Source: Bacillota bacterium (lineage in GTDB: Bacteria > Bacillota > Clostridia > Lachnospirales > Bianqueaceae). From it: a DNA stretch of 64,000 nucleotides. A program made the position numbers and the translations under genes. Within the stretch, counting starts at the first letter, position 1; every line of letters begins with the position of its first letter. Of this stretch, positions 15,436-23,585 are shown in pieces. Below the pieces are notes generated by a model. The model ran no database searches. It was not told where the DNA came from and was given only the letters and a program-made list of their open reading frames with translations. The stretch covers positions 1 to 64,000 of the forward strand of contig JAFRZE010000042.1 in the NCBI GenBank assembly GCA_017442735.1, read 5' to 3'.

Positions 15436-16041
15436 ATGAAAATCTATGATATTACGCAGGAAGTTTTCAGCTGTGTCGTTTTCCCGGGCGATCCCGCCCC
15501 GGAGCGTGAGATCCTTCTTGAAACCGCGAAAGGCGATGTCTGCAATCTCAGCAAGTTCTCCATGTGCGCCCATAACGGGACTCATGTCGATGCGCCTTAT
15601 CATTTTATTCAAAACGGAAAAAAACTGGATGAAGTTCCGCTGGATGCGTGGATCGGCGATGCTTATGTAGCAAAGTTCGAAGGAACGATCGCGCCGGATG
15701 ATATACGCCGGATCCTTCATCAGCTGGACGAAGCCGCTGCATCTTCCGGAAAAGAAATAAAAAAGCTGCTCATCAAAGGAAAGGCGACCCTCTCCTATGA
15801 GGCAGCTGAAGTCCTTCTTTCCGAAGGCAAGATCGAACTCTTCGGCAATGAATCCCAGACGGTAGGTCCCGAAGAAGCCCCCGCAGCGGTCCACCGCCTT
15901 CTGCTTGGCGCCGGGATGGTCTTCCTGGAAGGGATCCGGCTCGGCGCGGTACCTGAAGGTGTCTATCTGCTGGATGCCACACCAATCCATCTGGGCGGTT
16001 CGGACGGCGCTCCCTGCCGCGCTGTTCTGCTGGAACTGTAA
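15436..16041 (+). CDS. Metal-dependent cyclase / kynurenine formamidase-like hydrolase
   Basis: 201 residues of the cyclase family (PF04199). The metal-binding motif H46-NGT-H50-V-D52-APY-H56 is complete. Related enzymes hydrolyse N-formylkynurenine or other amides; in anaerobes without a tryptophan-to-kynurenine pathway the substrate is unclear. The usual GVDSxS segment reads FGNESQTVGPEEAP, so the second-shell residue differs. The start at 15436 follows AAAGGAG and a TGGTATACT extended -10 lies about 40 bp upstream. The stop abuts the convergent TrmD-like gene with no gap. Confidence 0.88.
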   Translation: MKIYDITQEVFSCVVFPGDPAPEREILLETAKGDVCNLSKFSMCAHNGTHVDAPYHFIQNGKKLDEVPLDAWIGDAYVAKFEGTIAPDDIRRILHQLDEAAASSGKEIKKLLIKGKATLSYEAAEVLLSEGKIELFGNESQTVGPEEAPAAVHRLLLGAGMVFLEGIRLGAVPEGVYLLDATPIHLGGSDGAPCRAVLLEL

Positions 16042-16509
16042 TCATTCTATCGGCTCTGCCATTGAAGAGATAATTGCGTCTGCGATGATCATGGCCGGCA
16101 GCTCACCGCCGGACAGCACATAATCTCCGATCGAATACAGATCATCACAATAAGCATAGATCCTTTCATCAAAGCCCTCATAATGTCCGCAGATGAGAAT
16201 GAGGTGATCCGTCTCTTTGGCGAGCCTCCCGGCTGTTTTCTGTATGAATAGTTCACCGGCCGGTGTGAGTGCTATGACCCTGCATTTCTCCGGCTTTTCC
16301 GGATACACGCCAAGCGCTGTCAATGCCCCGACGACCGGTTCGCAGCGAACCACCATGCCGGCCCCGCCTCCGTAAGGAGAATCATCGACGGCGCGGAAGC
16401 TGCCCTTTACATAGTCACGCATATCGAGTACCTGCACTCTGGCCGGATCCTTCGCTTTCAGCCAGCCCTCAAAAAGTTCCGGCGCTATGGACAGAATCGT
16501 AATCTTCAT
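16042..16509 (-). CDS. Short TrmD-like SPOUT methyltransferase (N-terminal domain only)
   Basis: 155 residues matching the N-terminal SPOUT domain of tRNA (guanine37-N1) methyltransferase: [13 protein letters not shown] (residues 41-53), [12 protein letters not shown] (107-118) and [15 protein letters not shown] (126-140), the trefoil-knot SAM site. Normal TrmD is ~230-250 residues; the whole C-terminal domain, including the region supplying the catalytic Asp and the anticodon-binding surface, is absent. No remnant is found downstream, where the antiparallel cyclase gene lies. It is therefore a shortened paralogue with uncertain activity. There is no rpsP, rimM or rplS context. The start follows AAGGAAAAAGAT. 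Confidence 0.85.
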   Translation of the reverse strand: MKITILSIAPELFEGWLKAKDPARVQVLDMRDYVKGSFRAVDDSPYGGGAGMVVRCEPVVGALTALGVYPEKPEKCRVIALTPAGELFIQKTAGRLAKETDHLILICGHYEGFDERIYAYCDDLYSIGDYVLSGGELPAMIIADAIISSMAEPIE

Positions 16510-16578
16510 ATCTTTTTCCTTGTTTTTTCCCGCATTCGATACTATAATCTCTATTGATTATACGTTTCAGGAGTTCAT

Positions 16579-17034
16579 ATGTCCAGCACAAACAAAACTG
16601 ACGCATTCAAAGAATACATGGCCTCCAGGAACGGGAAGATCCTCCTGTTTCTGATCCTGATCTTTCTGCTCGTTCTGGCCGGCGCGCTGCCCAAGACGAT
16701 TCGCGAGATCCAGGCCAAACAGTTCGCGAAGCCGCTTTTTAAGCATGCGGTCCCCGAGAATACCAGGATCATTCAAACCTACACTGAAAAGTCAAAAGAA
16801 AACGGTTCCACGTTCGCGACGATCATCCTTCAGTCACCTATGTCCGATCAGGAACTGCTCAGCTTCTATTCGGATATCGAATATCCTCCCGCAGGAAAGA
16901 ACGAACAGGTATCTCTGCAGGTACTGCCCTGCCCGGAGGATCACATAACCGTATTGAAAAACAACGGACTCTATCAGGAAGACGCCGGCGAATGCTGGTA
17001 TATCTATCTATACAGTGCGCCTGCTGACGAATAA
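16579..17034 (+). CDS. Single-pass membrane protein, unrecognised
   Basis: 151 residues. The N-terminus is cytosolic, a transmembrane helix follows at ~19-41 (GKILLFLILIFLLVLAGALP), then an extracytoplasmic domain of ~110 residues with two cysteines (in LPCPED and GECWYIY) that could form a disulfide. I do not recognise the family. The start at 16579 follows CAGGAG. The next gene begins 16 bp later, so the two are likely co-expressed. Confidence 0.75.
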   Translation: MSSTNKTDAFKEYMASRNGKILLFLILIFLLVLAGALPKTIREIQAKQFAKPLFKHAVPENTRIIQTYTEKSKENGSTFATIILQSPMSDQELLSFYSDIEYPPAGKNEQVSLQVLPCPEDHITVLKNNGLYQEDAGECWYIYLYSAPADE

Positions 17035-17050
17035 AGGGAGGAAAGAGAAA

Positions 17051-17350
17051 ATGGCATTCTTTGATTCTGTTAAATCCAAACTGGCTGATTTCGGCCAGGA
17101 TGTCGCCAATCAGACCAAAATGATGGCGAATACCGCAAAGATAAAGGAAAAAATCTCTTCGGAAGAGAAAGAACTGAATAAAAAATACCAGGCTCTCGGC
17201 CGGGCCTATTATATGCGGCAGGCAGCCCTTCGCCAGCAGGGTGCCCGAATGCTCCTGGAAGATATCAGTGCTTTTGAGGGGATCGATCAGTCACTCAAGA
17301 AGATAAACGAACTTCAGCAGGAACTGGAAAAAGAGCAGGCCCTTCGCTGA
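17051..17350 (+). CDS. Small coiled-coil protein
   Basis: 99 residues, nearly all helical: MAFFDSVKSKLADFGQDVAN, then EKISSEEKELNKKYQALGRA and a terminal heptad-rich helix (INELQQELEKEQ). The pattern resembles small YtxH- or phage-shock-like proteins, but no family is certain. There are no cysteines, so no zinc ribbon. The start at 17051 follows GGGAGGAAAGAGAAA; an earlier in-frame ATG at 17015 lies inside the upstream gene. It probably works with that membrane protein. The gene ends 38 bp before a strong terminator. Confidence 0.75.
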   Translation: MAFFDSVKSKLADFGQDVANQTKMMANTAKIKEKISSEEKELNKKYQALGRAYYMRQAALRQQGARMLLEDISAFEGIDQSLKKINELQQELEKEQALR

Positions 17351-17387
17351 AAAACATACAAGCGCCTCCAGGCGCATTACATGAAAA

Positions 17388-17420
17388 AAAACCAGCAGAC
17401 ATTGATTCTGCTGGTTTTCT
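17388..17420. terminator. Bidirectional terminator
   Basis: AAAACCAGCAG / CTGCTGGTTTT (17388-17398 and 17408-17418), 11 bp with a 9-nt loop, with A-run before and T-run after. It serves the rightward coiled-coil gene and the leftward tRNA-Gly. Confidence 0.88.
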
Positions 17421-17425
17421 TTGTG

Positions 17426-17497
17426 AGCGCGAAACGAGATTCGAACTCGCGACCCTCGCCTTGGCAAGGCGATGCTCTACCACTGAGCCATTCGCGC
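17426..17497 (-). tRNA. tRNA-Gly (GCC)
   Basis: 72 nt. The acceptor is GCGCGAA / TTCGCGC with discriminator U, as is usual for glycine. The D-arm contains GGCTCAGTGGTAGAGC. The anticodon loop CTTGCCA gives GCC. The T-arm has GTTCGAAT. CCA is not encoded. Confidence 0.95.
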
Positions 17498-17578
17498 TGA
17501 TCCCGCTCTTTGAAAGAGCGGTTTCCCTGTTTGGGGAACGAATTATAGTTTACTACAATTCAAAAACTCTGTCAACCC

Positions 17579-17959
17579 TTATTTTTCACGGAAGAACTCG
17601 ATCACTTCATCGTTCAGGCCATATACGAACGCCATCTGGATCGGATAATTACCGCCCAGGTTGGCCTCACCGGGTTCCGTTCTGGGTCTGGCGCCGGCAG
17701 CAAGCGCGTTCTGATAATCCCCCGGTACGTCTTCCGAACGAAGCGCTATATGCTCAAAATGCGGTTTATCCTCAGGAACGTCAGCTCCGCCCGCGAAAAC
17801 TTCCAGGATGTTGTTTCCGCCGACATCCAGCATACAGGCTCTTTTGTCTCCCTCTCCCCAGCCGCGAAGTACTGTGCATCCGATCGCTTCATAGAAACGG
17901 ATCGTTTTGTCAAGATCTTTCGCGCGAAGCGCGACATGATGATAACCTAATCTCTTCAT
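17579..17959 (-). CDS. VOC/glyoxalase-like protein
   Basis: 126 residues of the vicinal-oxygen-chelate fold: two beta-alpha-beta3 modules starting MKRLGYHHVALRAKDLDKTI and PHFEHIALRSEDVPG. Candidate metal ligands are His7 or His8, a glutamate in ILEVFAG, His in FEHIAL and Glu in DEVIEFF, the glyoxalase I pattern. The substrate is unknown; methylglyoxal-hemithioacetal is only one option. I choose the ATG at 17959 (GGAAGG site); a longer reading to 18061 begins before the mapped promoter -10 and cannot be used by it. Confidence 0.85.
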   Translation of the reverse strand: MKRLGYHHVALRAKDLDKTIRFYEAIGCTVLRGWGEGDKRACMLDVGGNNILEVFAGGADVPEDKPHFEHIALRSEDVPGDYQNALAAGARPRTEPGEANLGGNYPIQMAFVYGLNDEVIEFFREK

Positions 17960-17975
17960 TTGATTCTTCCTTCCC

Positions 17976-17990
17976 GAATGATCATCATTC
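17976..17990. repeat. 15-bp palindrome in the VOC gene leader
   Basis: GAATGAT-C-ATCATTC is a perfect 7+1+7 inverted repeat, 17 bp upstream of the start codon and directly before the ribosome site. It may be an operator or a small leader hairpin. Confidence 0.55.
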
Positions 17991-18032
17991 GTTAATTTTA
18001 CTAAAATGCCTTCTGGTTTCCCTTTAAATTTC

Positions 18033-18061
18033 ATTGTATCGAATGCCCTTTCATCTGTCAA
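18033..18061 (-). promoter_or_regulatory. Promoter of the VOC gene
   Basis: Minus-strand TTGACA (18056-18061), 17-bp spacer, TACAAT (18033-18038). It gives a leader of about 65 nt. It is back to back with the purA promoter. Confidence 0.82.
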
Positions 18062-18067
18062 GAAATG

Positions 18068-18097
18068 TTGCTAGGTTTGTTCTGATTATGCTATAAT
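18068..18097 (+). promoter_or_regulatory. Promoter of purA-guaA
   Basis: Plus-strand TTGCTA (18068-18073), 18-bp spacer, TATAAT (18092-18097). The 60-nt leader has a short inverted repeat but nothing that I can call a purine riboswitch. Confidence 0.72.
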
Positions 18098-18157
18098 GAG
18101 AAGGCTGAAAAAAGAAAAAAACTTCAGCAAATACACTGATGAAAAGAGTGATTTCTT

Positions 18158-19429
18158 ATGGTAAGAGCAATTGTAGGCGCGAACTGGGGCGACGAAGGAA
18201 AAGGAAAGATCACGGACATGCTGGCGGCCAAGTCCGATATCGTCGTTCGTTTCCAGGGCGGCGCCAATGCCGGACATACGATCATCAATGAATACGGCCG
18301 TTTTGCACTTCACCTGCTTCCGAGCGGTGTCTGTTATCCCGATACGGTCAATATCCTGGGCAACGGGGTTGCCCTGGATATCCCCAAACTGATCGCTGAA
18401 CTCGATTCCATCCGTGAACGCGGTGTCAATCCCATGATCCTGGTCTCCGACAGAGCCCAGGTCATGCTGCCCTATCATGTGGATCTGGATGTCTATGAAG
18501 AAGAACGTCTCGGCGCCGCCGCTTTTGGATCGACCAAATCCGGTATCGCTCCTTTCTTCTCCGATAAATTCGCGAAGATCGGTGTACAGGTCAATGAGCT
18601 GTTTTATCCGGATGATCTGCGTGAAAAGCTTGCCAGAGTAGTGGAATATAAGAATCAGCTCCTCGAGCATGTCTACCATAAACCGCTTATAAATCTGGAT
18701 GACCTGCTTCAGACACTTGCTTCCTACCGTGAAATGATCGCACCGTATGTCTGCGATACCGCTGCCTACCTTCAGGCTGCCATAGAGGATGGGGAGACCA
18801 TCCTGCTGGAAGGTCAGCTCGGTACGCTGAAGGATCCGGATTTCGGTATCTATCCCATGGTCACTTCCTCTTCCCCGCTGGCAGGTTACGGTGCCGTCGG
18901 CGCCGGGATCCCCGCCAGAGCCATCGAAGATGTCATCTGTGTGACCAAGGCCTATTCCAGCGCCGTCGGTGCCGGAGAATTCGTCTCCGAGATCTTTGGT
19001 GATGAAGCGCATGAGCTTAGAATGCACGGCGGTGACAAAGGCGAATTCGGCGCCACGACCGGAAGACCGCGTCGTGTCGGGTGGTATGACTGTGTCGCTT
19101 CCCGTTACGGAGTCAAAATGCAGGGAGCTACCCAGGTCGCGCTTACCGCGATCGACTGTCTCTCCTATCTGGATGAGATCCCGGTCTGTGTAGCCTACGA
19201 GATCGACGGGAAAACTGTTACAAACTTCCCTGTCACACCATTGCTTAAAAGAGCCAAACCTGTATTGAAAGTCTTCCCGGGATGGAAATGCAACATCCGT
19301 GGGATCACTGAATTTGACCAGCTTCCCGAAGAAGCAAAGAACTATGTCCTGTTTATCGAAAAGGAACTGGGCGTTCCGGTCACCATGGTCTCGAACGGCC
19401 CCGGACGTGAAGAAATCATCTTTCGTTGA
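18158..19429 (+). CDS. purA: Adenylosuccinate synthetase
   Basis: 423 residues, the usual length. It condenses IMP with aspartate using GTP, the first committed step to AMP. The P-loop-like GANWGDEGKGK (residues 7-17) contains the catalytic Asp12, and GGANAGHTI carries His40. Later blocks are FGATTGRPRRVGWYD and the C-terminal guanine site GPGREE. It is co-transcribed with guaA: the two genes share the AMP/GMP branch point and overlap at the stop codon region. Confidence 0.97.
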   Translation: MVRAIVGANWGDEGKGKITDMLAAKSDIVVRFQGGANAGHTIINEYGRFALHLLPSGVCYPDTVNILGNGVALDIPKLIAELDSIRERGVNPMILVSDRAQVMLPYHVDLDVYEEERLGAAAFGSTKSGIAPFFSDKFAKIGVQVNELFYPDDLREKLARVVEYKNQLLEHVYHKPLINLDDLLQTLASYREMIAPYVCDTAAYLQAAIEDGETILLEGQLGTLKDPDFGIYPMVTSSSPLAGYGAVGAGIPARAIEDVICVTKAYSSAVGAGEFVSEIFGDEAHELRMHGGDKGEFGATTGRPRRVGWYDCVASRYGVKMQGATQVALTAIDCLSYLDEIPVCVAYEIDGKTVTNFPVTPLLKRAKPVLKVFPGWKCNIRGITEFDQLPEEAKNYVLFIEKELGVPVTMVSNGPGREEIIFR

Positions 19430-19434
19430 TAGCT

Positions 19435-20964
19435 ATGGAAAAAATACTTGTTCTTGATTTCGGCGGTCAGTACAATCAGCTGATCGCCCGCCGTGTCAGA
19501 GATCTGAAAGTCTATGCCGAGATCCTTCCCTATACCGCGCCGCTTGAGCAGATCAAAGCCGGAGACTATAAGGGAATCATCTTTACCGGAGGACCGAACA
19601 GTATCTATGAAGAAAGTTCTCCTCATTATTCACCCGATATCCTGAAACTTGGCGTCCCGATCCTCGGGATCTGTTATGGCGCGCAGCTGGTCGCCTGGAT
19701 GAAGGATGGAAAGATCGAACACGCTGACACACCTGAATTCGGTCAGACCGAAGTCACAGTCAACCCTTCCAGTCTCCTTTTCAAGGATGTTCCGGCAAAA
19801 GCTCTCTACTGGATGAGCCATAACGATTATATTTCCCGAGCGCCGAAGAATTACATGATCAGCGCCTGGTCGAAAAAATGTCCGGTTGCGGCAATGGAGT
19901 ACCCGAAAAGAAGGATCTATGCCGTTCAGTTCCATCCGGAAGTGACCCACACGGAGTACGGGCAGCTCATCCTTCACAACTTCCTCTTCCGTATCTGCGG
20001 CTGCAAGGGCGACTGGGAGATGGATGACTTTATCGATCGGACAGTCGGAGAACTGAGAGCACAGATCGGAAACCGCGGTGTCATCCTCGGTCTTTCCGGT
20101 GGTGTGGACAGTTCTGTCGCGGCGGCGCTTTTATCCCGCGCGGTCGGCAAACAGCTGACCTGTGTCTTTGTCGATCAGGGACTGATGCGCAAAGATGAGG
20201 GAGACATGGTCGAAAAAGCTTTCCGGGATCTTTTCCCGATGAACTTTGTCCGTGTCGAATGTCAGGAAGAATTCCTTTCTCATCTGAAAGGCGTGACCGA
20301 TCCCGAAGAAAAACGAAATATCATTGGCGTACGCTTTTATGAAGTTTTCTGGAAAAACGTACGGGAATTGTATAGCGGCGGTTTCTTTGCCCAGGGCACG
20401 ATCTACCCGGACCGCATTGAAAGCGGCAAAGGTGATGCCGCGAAGATCAAGACCCATCACAATCAGGTCAAGATGCCGGAAGATATTCATTTTGACGGAG
20501 TTATCGAACCGCTGAAGGATCTGTTCAAGGATGAGGTCCGAAAAGTCGGCGAACGTCTCGGCCTTCCTCATGATCTTGTCTGGCGTCAGCCCTTCCCCGG
20601 TCCCGGACTGGGTGTCCGTGTTATCGGAGAAGTGACAGCCGAACGGGTCCGTATTCTGCAGGAAGCGGATGCCGTACTGCGGGATGAGATCGCGAAAAGC
20701 GGATATGATTCCCAGCTTTCCCAGTATTTTGCGGTCCTGCCCGGCGTTCGTACCGTCGGTGTCATGGGTGATGCCCGGACATACTCTGAGCTCATCGCCA
20801 TCCGTGCCGTCACCACCGATGACTTTATGACCGCCGACTGGGCCAAGATCCCCTATGATCTTCTTGGGCGTATCTCTACCCGCATCATCAGCGAAGTCAG
20901 CGGAGTAAACCGCGTCGTCTATGATATCAGCCAAAAACCCCCGGCTACCGTGGAATGGGAATAG
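19435..20964 (+). CDS. guaA: GMP synthase (glutamine-hydrolysing)
   Basis: 509 residues. Converts XMP to GMP. The N-terminal class I glutamine amidotransferase has the nucleophile Cys80 in GICYGAQ and the His/Glu pair in FHPEVTHTE; the ATP pyrophosphatase P-loop GLSGGVDSSVAA follows; the C-terminal dimerisation domain ends KPPATVEWE as in other GuaA proteins. I take the ATG at 19435, 5 nt after the purA stop; a TTG at 19426 is possible. There is no clear ribosome site, so translation probably depends on coupling to purA. Confidence 0.97.
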   Translation: MEKILVLDFGGQYNQLIARRVRDLKVYAEILPYTAPLEQIKAGDYKGIIFTGGPNSIYEESSPHYSPDILKLGVPILGICYGAQLVAWMKDGKIEHADTPEFGQTEVTVNPSSLLFKDVPAKALYWMSHNDYISRAPKNYMISAWSKKCPVAAMEYPKRRIYAVQFHPEVTHTEYGQLILHNFLFRICGCKGDWEMDDFIDRTVGELRAQIGNRGVILGLSGGVDSSVAAALLSRAVGKQLTCVFVDQGLMRKDEGDMVEKAFRDLFPMNFVRVECQEEFLSHLKGVTDPEEKRNIIGVRFYEVFWKNVRELYSGGFFAQGTIYPDRIESGKGDAAKIKTHHNQVKMPEDIHFDGVIEPLKDLFKDEVRKVGERLGLPHDLVWRQPFPGPGLGVRVIGEVTAERVRILQEADAVLRDEIAKSGYDSQLSQYFAVLPGVRTVGVMGDARTYSELIAIRAVTTDDFMTADWAKIPYDLLGRISTRIISEVSGVNRVVYDISQKPPATVEWE

Positions 20965-20999
20965 AATAAAGACCAGACCTCTTTGAAAGGAAAGATAGA

Positions 21000-21467
21000 A
21001 TGATACGCAAAGCTGTCGCAGCCGATGCTTCCAGGATCGCGGAGATCTCGATCTTTACCAAAAGGATGAACTATCGGACGATCTTTCATAATGATCAGGT
21101 TTCTTTCGGAGAAATGCAGGTCTATCCTCTTGCCAAGCAATTTCTGGATGACCCTGAAAAGCTAAGCGGGTTCTGGGTTTTTGACGATGGATTTGTCAAA
21201 GCCTATATTCATCTGGACGGTTCTCAGATCGTCGAGCTGTATGTGGATCCCTTTTTTGAAAATCAGGGGATCGGTTCAAAGCTCATCGAATTCGCGATCC
21301 ATCAATTTGACGCGGATACTCTCTGGGTGCTGGAGAAAAACCAAAGTGCCCGCCGCTTCTACGAGCGGCATGGATTTTCCGAAAGCGGCCAGCGTCAGCT
21401 GGAGGAAGGCACCGATCAATATATTATTGAGATGAAAAGAAAAGCCCGGTCAGAGGCCCAGGCTTGA
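21000..21467 (+). CDS. GNAT-family N-acetyltransferase
   Basis: 155 residues. The GNAT fold begins MIRKAVAADASRIAEI. The acetyl-CoA pyrophosphate loop is in motif A (VELYVDPFFENQGIGSKLIE, containing Q-G-I-G), followed by the C-terminal SARRFYERHGF motif. The acceptor substrate is unknown. The start follows GAAAGGAAAG and the gene is 35 bp after guaA, so it may belong to the same transcript. Convergent with DUF1848 with a 1-bp gap. Confidence 0.9.
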   Translation: MIRKAVAADASRIAEISIFTKRMNYRTIFHNDQVSFGEMQVYPLAKQFLDDPEKLSGFWVFDDGFVKAYIHLDGSQIVELYVDPFFENQGIGSKLIEFAIHQFDADTLWVLEKNQSARRFYERHGFSESGQRQLEEGTDQYIIEMKRKARSEAQA

Positions 21468-21468
21468 T

Positions 21469-22398
21469 TTAAAATAACAAACTTGTCTGATCATCGATCC
21501 ATGACGTCTGCTCGGCGTCATGGATTTTGTCGTCCGGCTGATATTTGCCTATAAGAAACGGAGATTTCGGGTCATGCAGTTTGCTGTGTTCCAGAACTTT
21601 GGAAGGTTCTGCGTTCGCGTAGCAGTACCGACAAAGGTGCCGGCAGGTATTGTAAGCTCCGATATCGCAGGACAGATAGCAGGCACATTCTTTTCTTGCG
21701 CCTTTCCCTTTCGGCGCGTGAAGACGCTGTCCGATCGCCCTTTCATACATTGGGATGGTCATACATCCTGAGCAGTCAGCCCCAAACGCGGCCAGTTCAT
21801 CTCCTTCTGCGCAGGGCCGAACGATCATACCGTGCTCGGCGGCGATCCGGATCATTTCTTTTCCCAGGATCAACCGTTCTTCTTTTGAAACTTCCCTCGC
21901 CTCAGGGAAGTTTTTTCTTACCTTCTGATATAGATCGATAAAGCTGATGACCGCCGTGTCTGTATATCCGTCCAGTGCTTCCGCGATCTTCTTGAACGCA
22001 TGCAGATGGTACTCTATCGGATAACGATCCGAAAGGAAGATCGGATCATACCGCCAGCCGACAGCCTTGATTCCGACCATCGATGAGAGCTTTTTGAAAT
22101 CCTCGATCAACCGGTGCTTATCCGGGACATTCGGTTCGATATCCCGTCCATAGGATGTGATCGTCACATACCAGAACTGTCCGAAGTCTTTCAGAAGATC
22201 CATATAAGGGAACATGGGGGCCGGATTCTTTGTACAGAAGCCGATCACATCCACCACCGACGGATCCAGCCGATACCTTGTGACCTGATGGAAATTATAG
22301 GGGTTGCGCACACAAACAAAGCCTTCCTTCAGCCTGTTCGCGAACCACTCGGCATAGAAAGCCGGAATGTCGGTCCTCTGCCCTGTATTGATGATCAT
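21469..22398 (-). CDS. DUF1848 family iron-sulfur protein
   Basis: 309 residues of the DUF1848 family. Typical features are IINTGQRTDIPAFYAEWFAN at the N-terminus, GFCTKNPAP and a C-terminal cysteine cluster with C-x3-C-x2-C (CRHLCRYCYAN) plus upstream CACYLSC, which suggests a [4Fe-4S] centre; some members behave like radical-SAM-related splice proteins. No reaction is known. The start at 22398 has GGAGG 9 nt upstream; the earlier ATG at 22425 lacks a site. Divergent from the GNAT-Nudix gene. Confidence 0.88.
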   Translation of the reverse strand: MIINTGQRTDIPAFYAEWFANRLKEGFVCVRNPYNFHQVTRYRLDPSVVDVIGFCTKNPAPMFPYMDLLKDFGQFWYVTITSYGRDIEPNVPDKHRLIEDFKKLSSMVGIKAVGWRYDPIFLSDRYPIEYHLHAFKKIAEALDGYTDTAVISFIDLYQKVRKNFPEAREVSKEERLILGKEMIRIAAEHGMIVRPCAEGDELAAFGADCSGCMTIPMYERAIGQRLHAPKGKGARKECACYLSCDIGAYNTCRHLCRYCYANAEPSKVLEHSKLHDPKSPFLIGKYQPDDKIHDAEQTSWIDDQTSLLF

Positions 22399-22434
22399 GG
22401 CTTCTGTCCTCCTTTCTGAAATCATAACCTTTTG

Positions 22435-22463
22435 TTGACACGGGATGCCGCTACGAGTATACT
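22435..22463 (+). promoter_or_regulatory. Promoter of the GNAT-Nudix gene
   Basis: TTGACA (22435-22440), 17-bp spacer, TATACT (22458-22463), then a 31-nt leader to the start codon at 22495. Confidence 0.85.
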
Positions 22464-22494
22464 CGATCTATCATCAGGAAAGGACTGTTCTCCC

Positions 22495-23571
22495 ATGAAT
22501 CAATCTGGTACACAGACACTGGAAACGGATCGTCTCATCCTAAGACGATTCACGATCGAAGACGCGCAGGATATGTATGACAACTGGGCATCCGATCCGG
22601 AAGTCACCAAATTCCTGACCTGGCCGACACATACCGGCCCGGACGTTTCCGAGAGAGTACTGTCTGAATGGATCCCTCACTATGAAGAGCCGGATTTCTA
22701 CAACTGGGCGATCGTCTGGAAAAAGACCGGCATGGTGATCGGGAATATTTCTGTCGTGAAACAGACGAAAAACCAGACCGATTATATCTCCGATTCCGCC
22801 GATATCGGCTACTGTATGTCCAGAGCTTTCTGGGGACAAGGCATCATGCCGGAAGCGCTGAAAGCCGTGATTCGTTTTCTATTTGAAAGCGAAGGGTTTT
22901 ATCGGGTCGCTGCCTGTCATGATATCAATAATCCCCGGTCCGGCCGTGTGATGGAGAAAGCCGGCATGAGAGAAGAAGGCATCTGGCGCGGCGGCGGAAA
23001 GAACAATTCCGGTATCCATGATCTGGTCTGGCACGCGATCCTACGCGATGAAGGAAAACTTCCGCCGAAAAGTGATATCGCGCCGGACATGGTGCATGAT
23101 ATCTTCTTTATTTCCGGTCCCAATAAGTTCAATTACCGGGTCTGCGCGATCATTCTCCATGAGGATAAGATCCTGGCCATGCATGATGAGCGTTCACCCT
23201 ATTTCTATCTGCCCGGCGGAAGAGTCTGTATGGGAGAAACCGCGGAACATGCCGTGATTCGGGAACTGGAGGAAGAACTGGACATCAAAGCCAGGATCGT
23301 CCGTCCCTTATGGCTCAATCAAGGCTTCTTCAATGAAGACGTGGATCATCTCAACTATCATGAACTCTGTGTGTATTTTCTGATCGATATTTCCGAGACC
23401 GATCTTCTGGACAGAGGTTCCAGGTTTATCCTGTCGGAAAACGACCACGTCCATACTTTTGAATGGCTCGATTTCGACAGACTGAAAGATGAATATTTCT
23501 ATCCCATCTTCCTGAAAACGGAGATCTTCCATCTTCCGGATCAGTTCACGATCCGGACAGAATATGAATAA
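22495..23571 (+). CDS. GNAT acetyltransferase fused to a Nudix hydrolase
   Basis: 358 residues with two enzyme domains. Residues ~8-180 are a RimJ-type GNAT (LETDRLILRRFTIEDAQDMY, then YCMSRAFWGQGIMPEALKAV and NPRSGRVMEKAGM). Residues ~215-350 are a Nudix domain with box GGRVCMGETAEHAVIRELEE, continuing ELDI; the usual final glycine of the box is Asp, while the REL-EE metal ligands are kept. The two domains are joined by ~25 residues. GNAT-Nudix fusions occur in Bacillota, but the substrate is unknown. I use the ATG at 22495 because it follows AGGAAAGGA; the longer frame would start inside the promoter. Confidence 0.88.
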   Translation: MNQSGTQTLETDRLILRRFTIEDAQDMYDNWASDPEVTKFLTWPTHTGPDVSERVLSEWIPHYEEPDFYNWAIVWKKTGMVIGNISVVKQTKNQTDYISDSADIGYCMSRAFWGQGIMPEALKAVIRFLFESEGFYRVAACHDINNPRSGRVMEKAGMREEGIWRGGGKNNSGIHDLVWHAILRDEGKLPPKSDIAPDMVHDIFFISGPNKFNYRVCAIILHEDKILAMHDERSPYFYLPGGRVCMGETAEHAVIRELEEELDIKARIVRPLWLNQGFFNEDVDHLNYHELCVYFLIDISETDLLDRGSRFILSENDHVHTFEWLDFDRLKDEYFYPIFLKTEIFHLPDQFTIRTEYE

Positions 23572-23585
23572 GTTCCGAAAGGGAA

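Noticed and set aside
18098-18157. Purine riboswitch before purA
   Set aside because: The leader is only ~60 nt and lacks the conserved three-way junction; no aptamer can be drawn.
19426-19434. TTG start of guaA at 19426
   Set aside because: GuaA proteins normally begin at the ME(K/R)-ILVLDFG level, and the ATG at 19435 fits; the TTG overlaps the purA stop.
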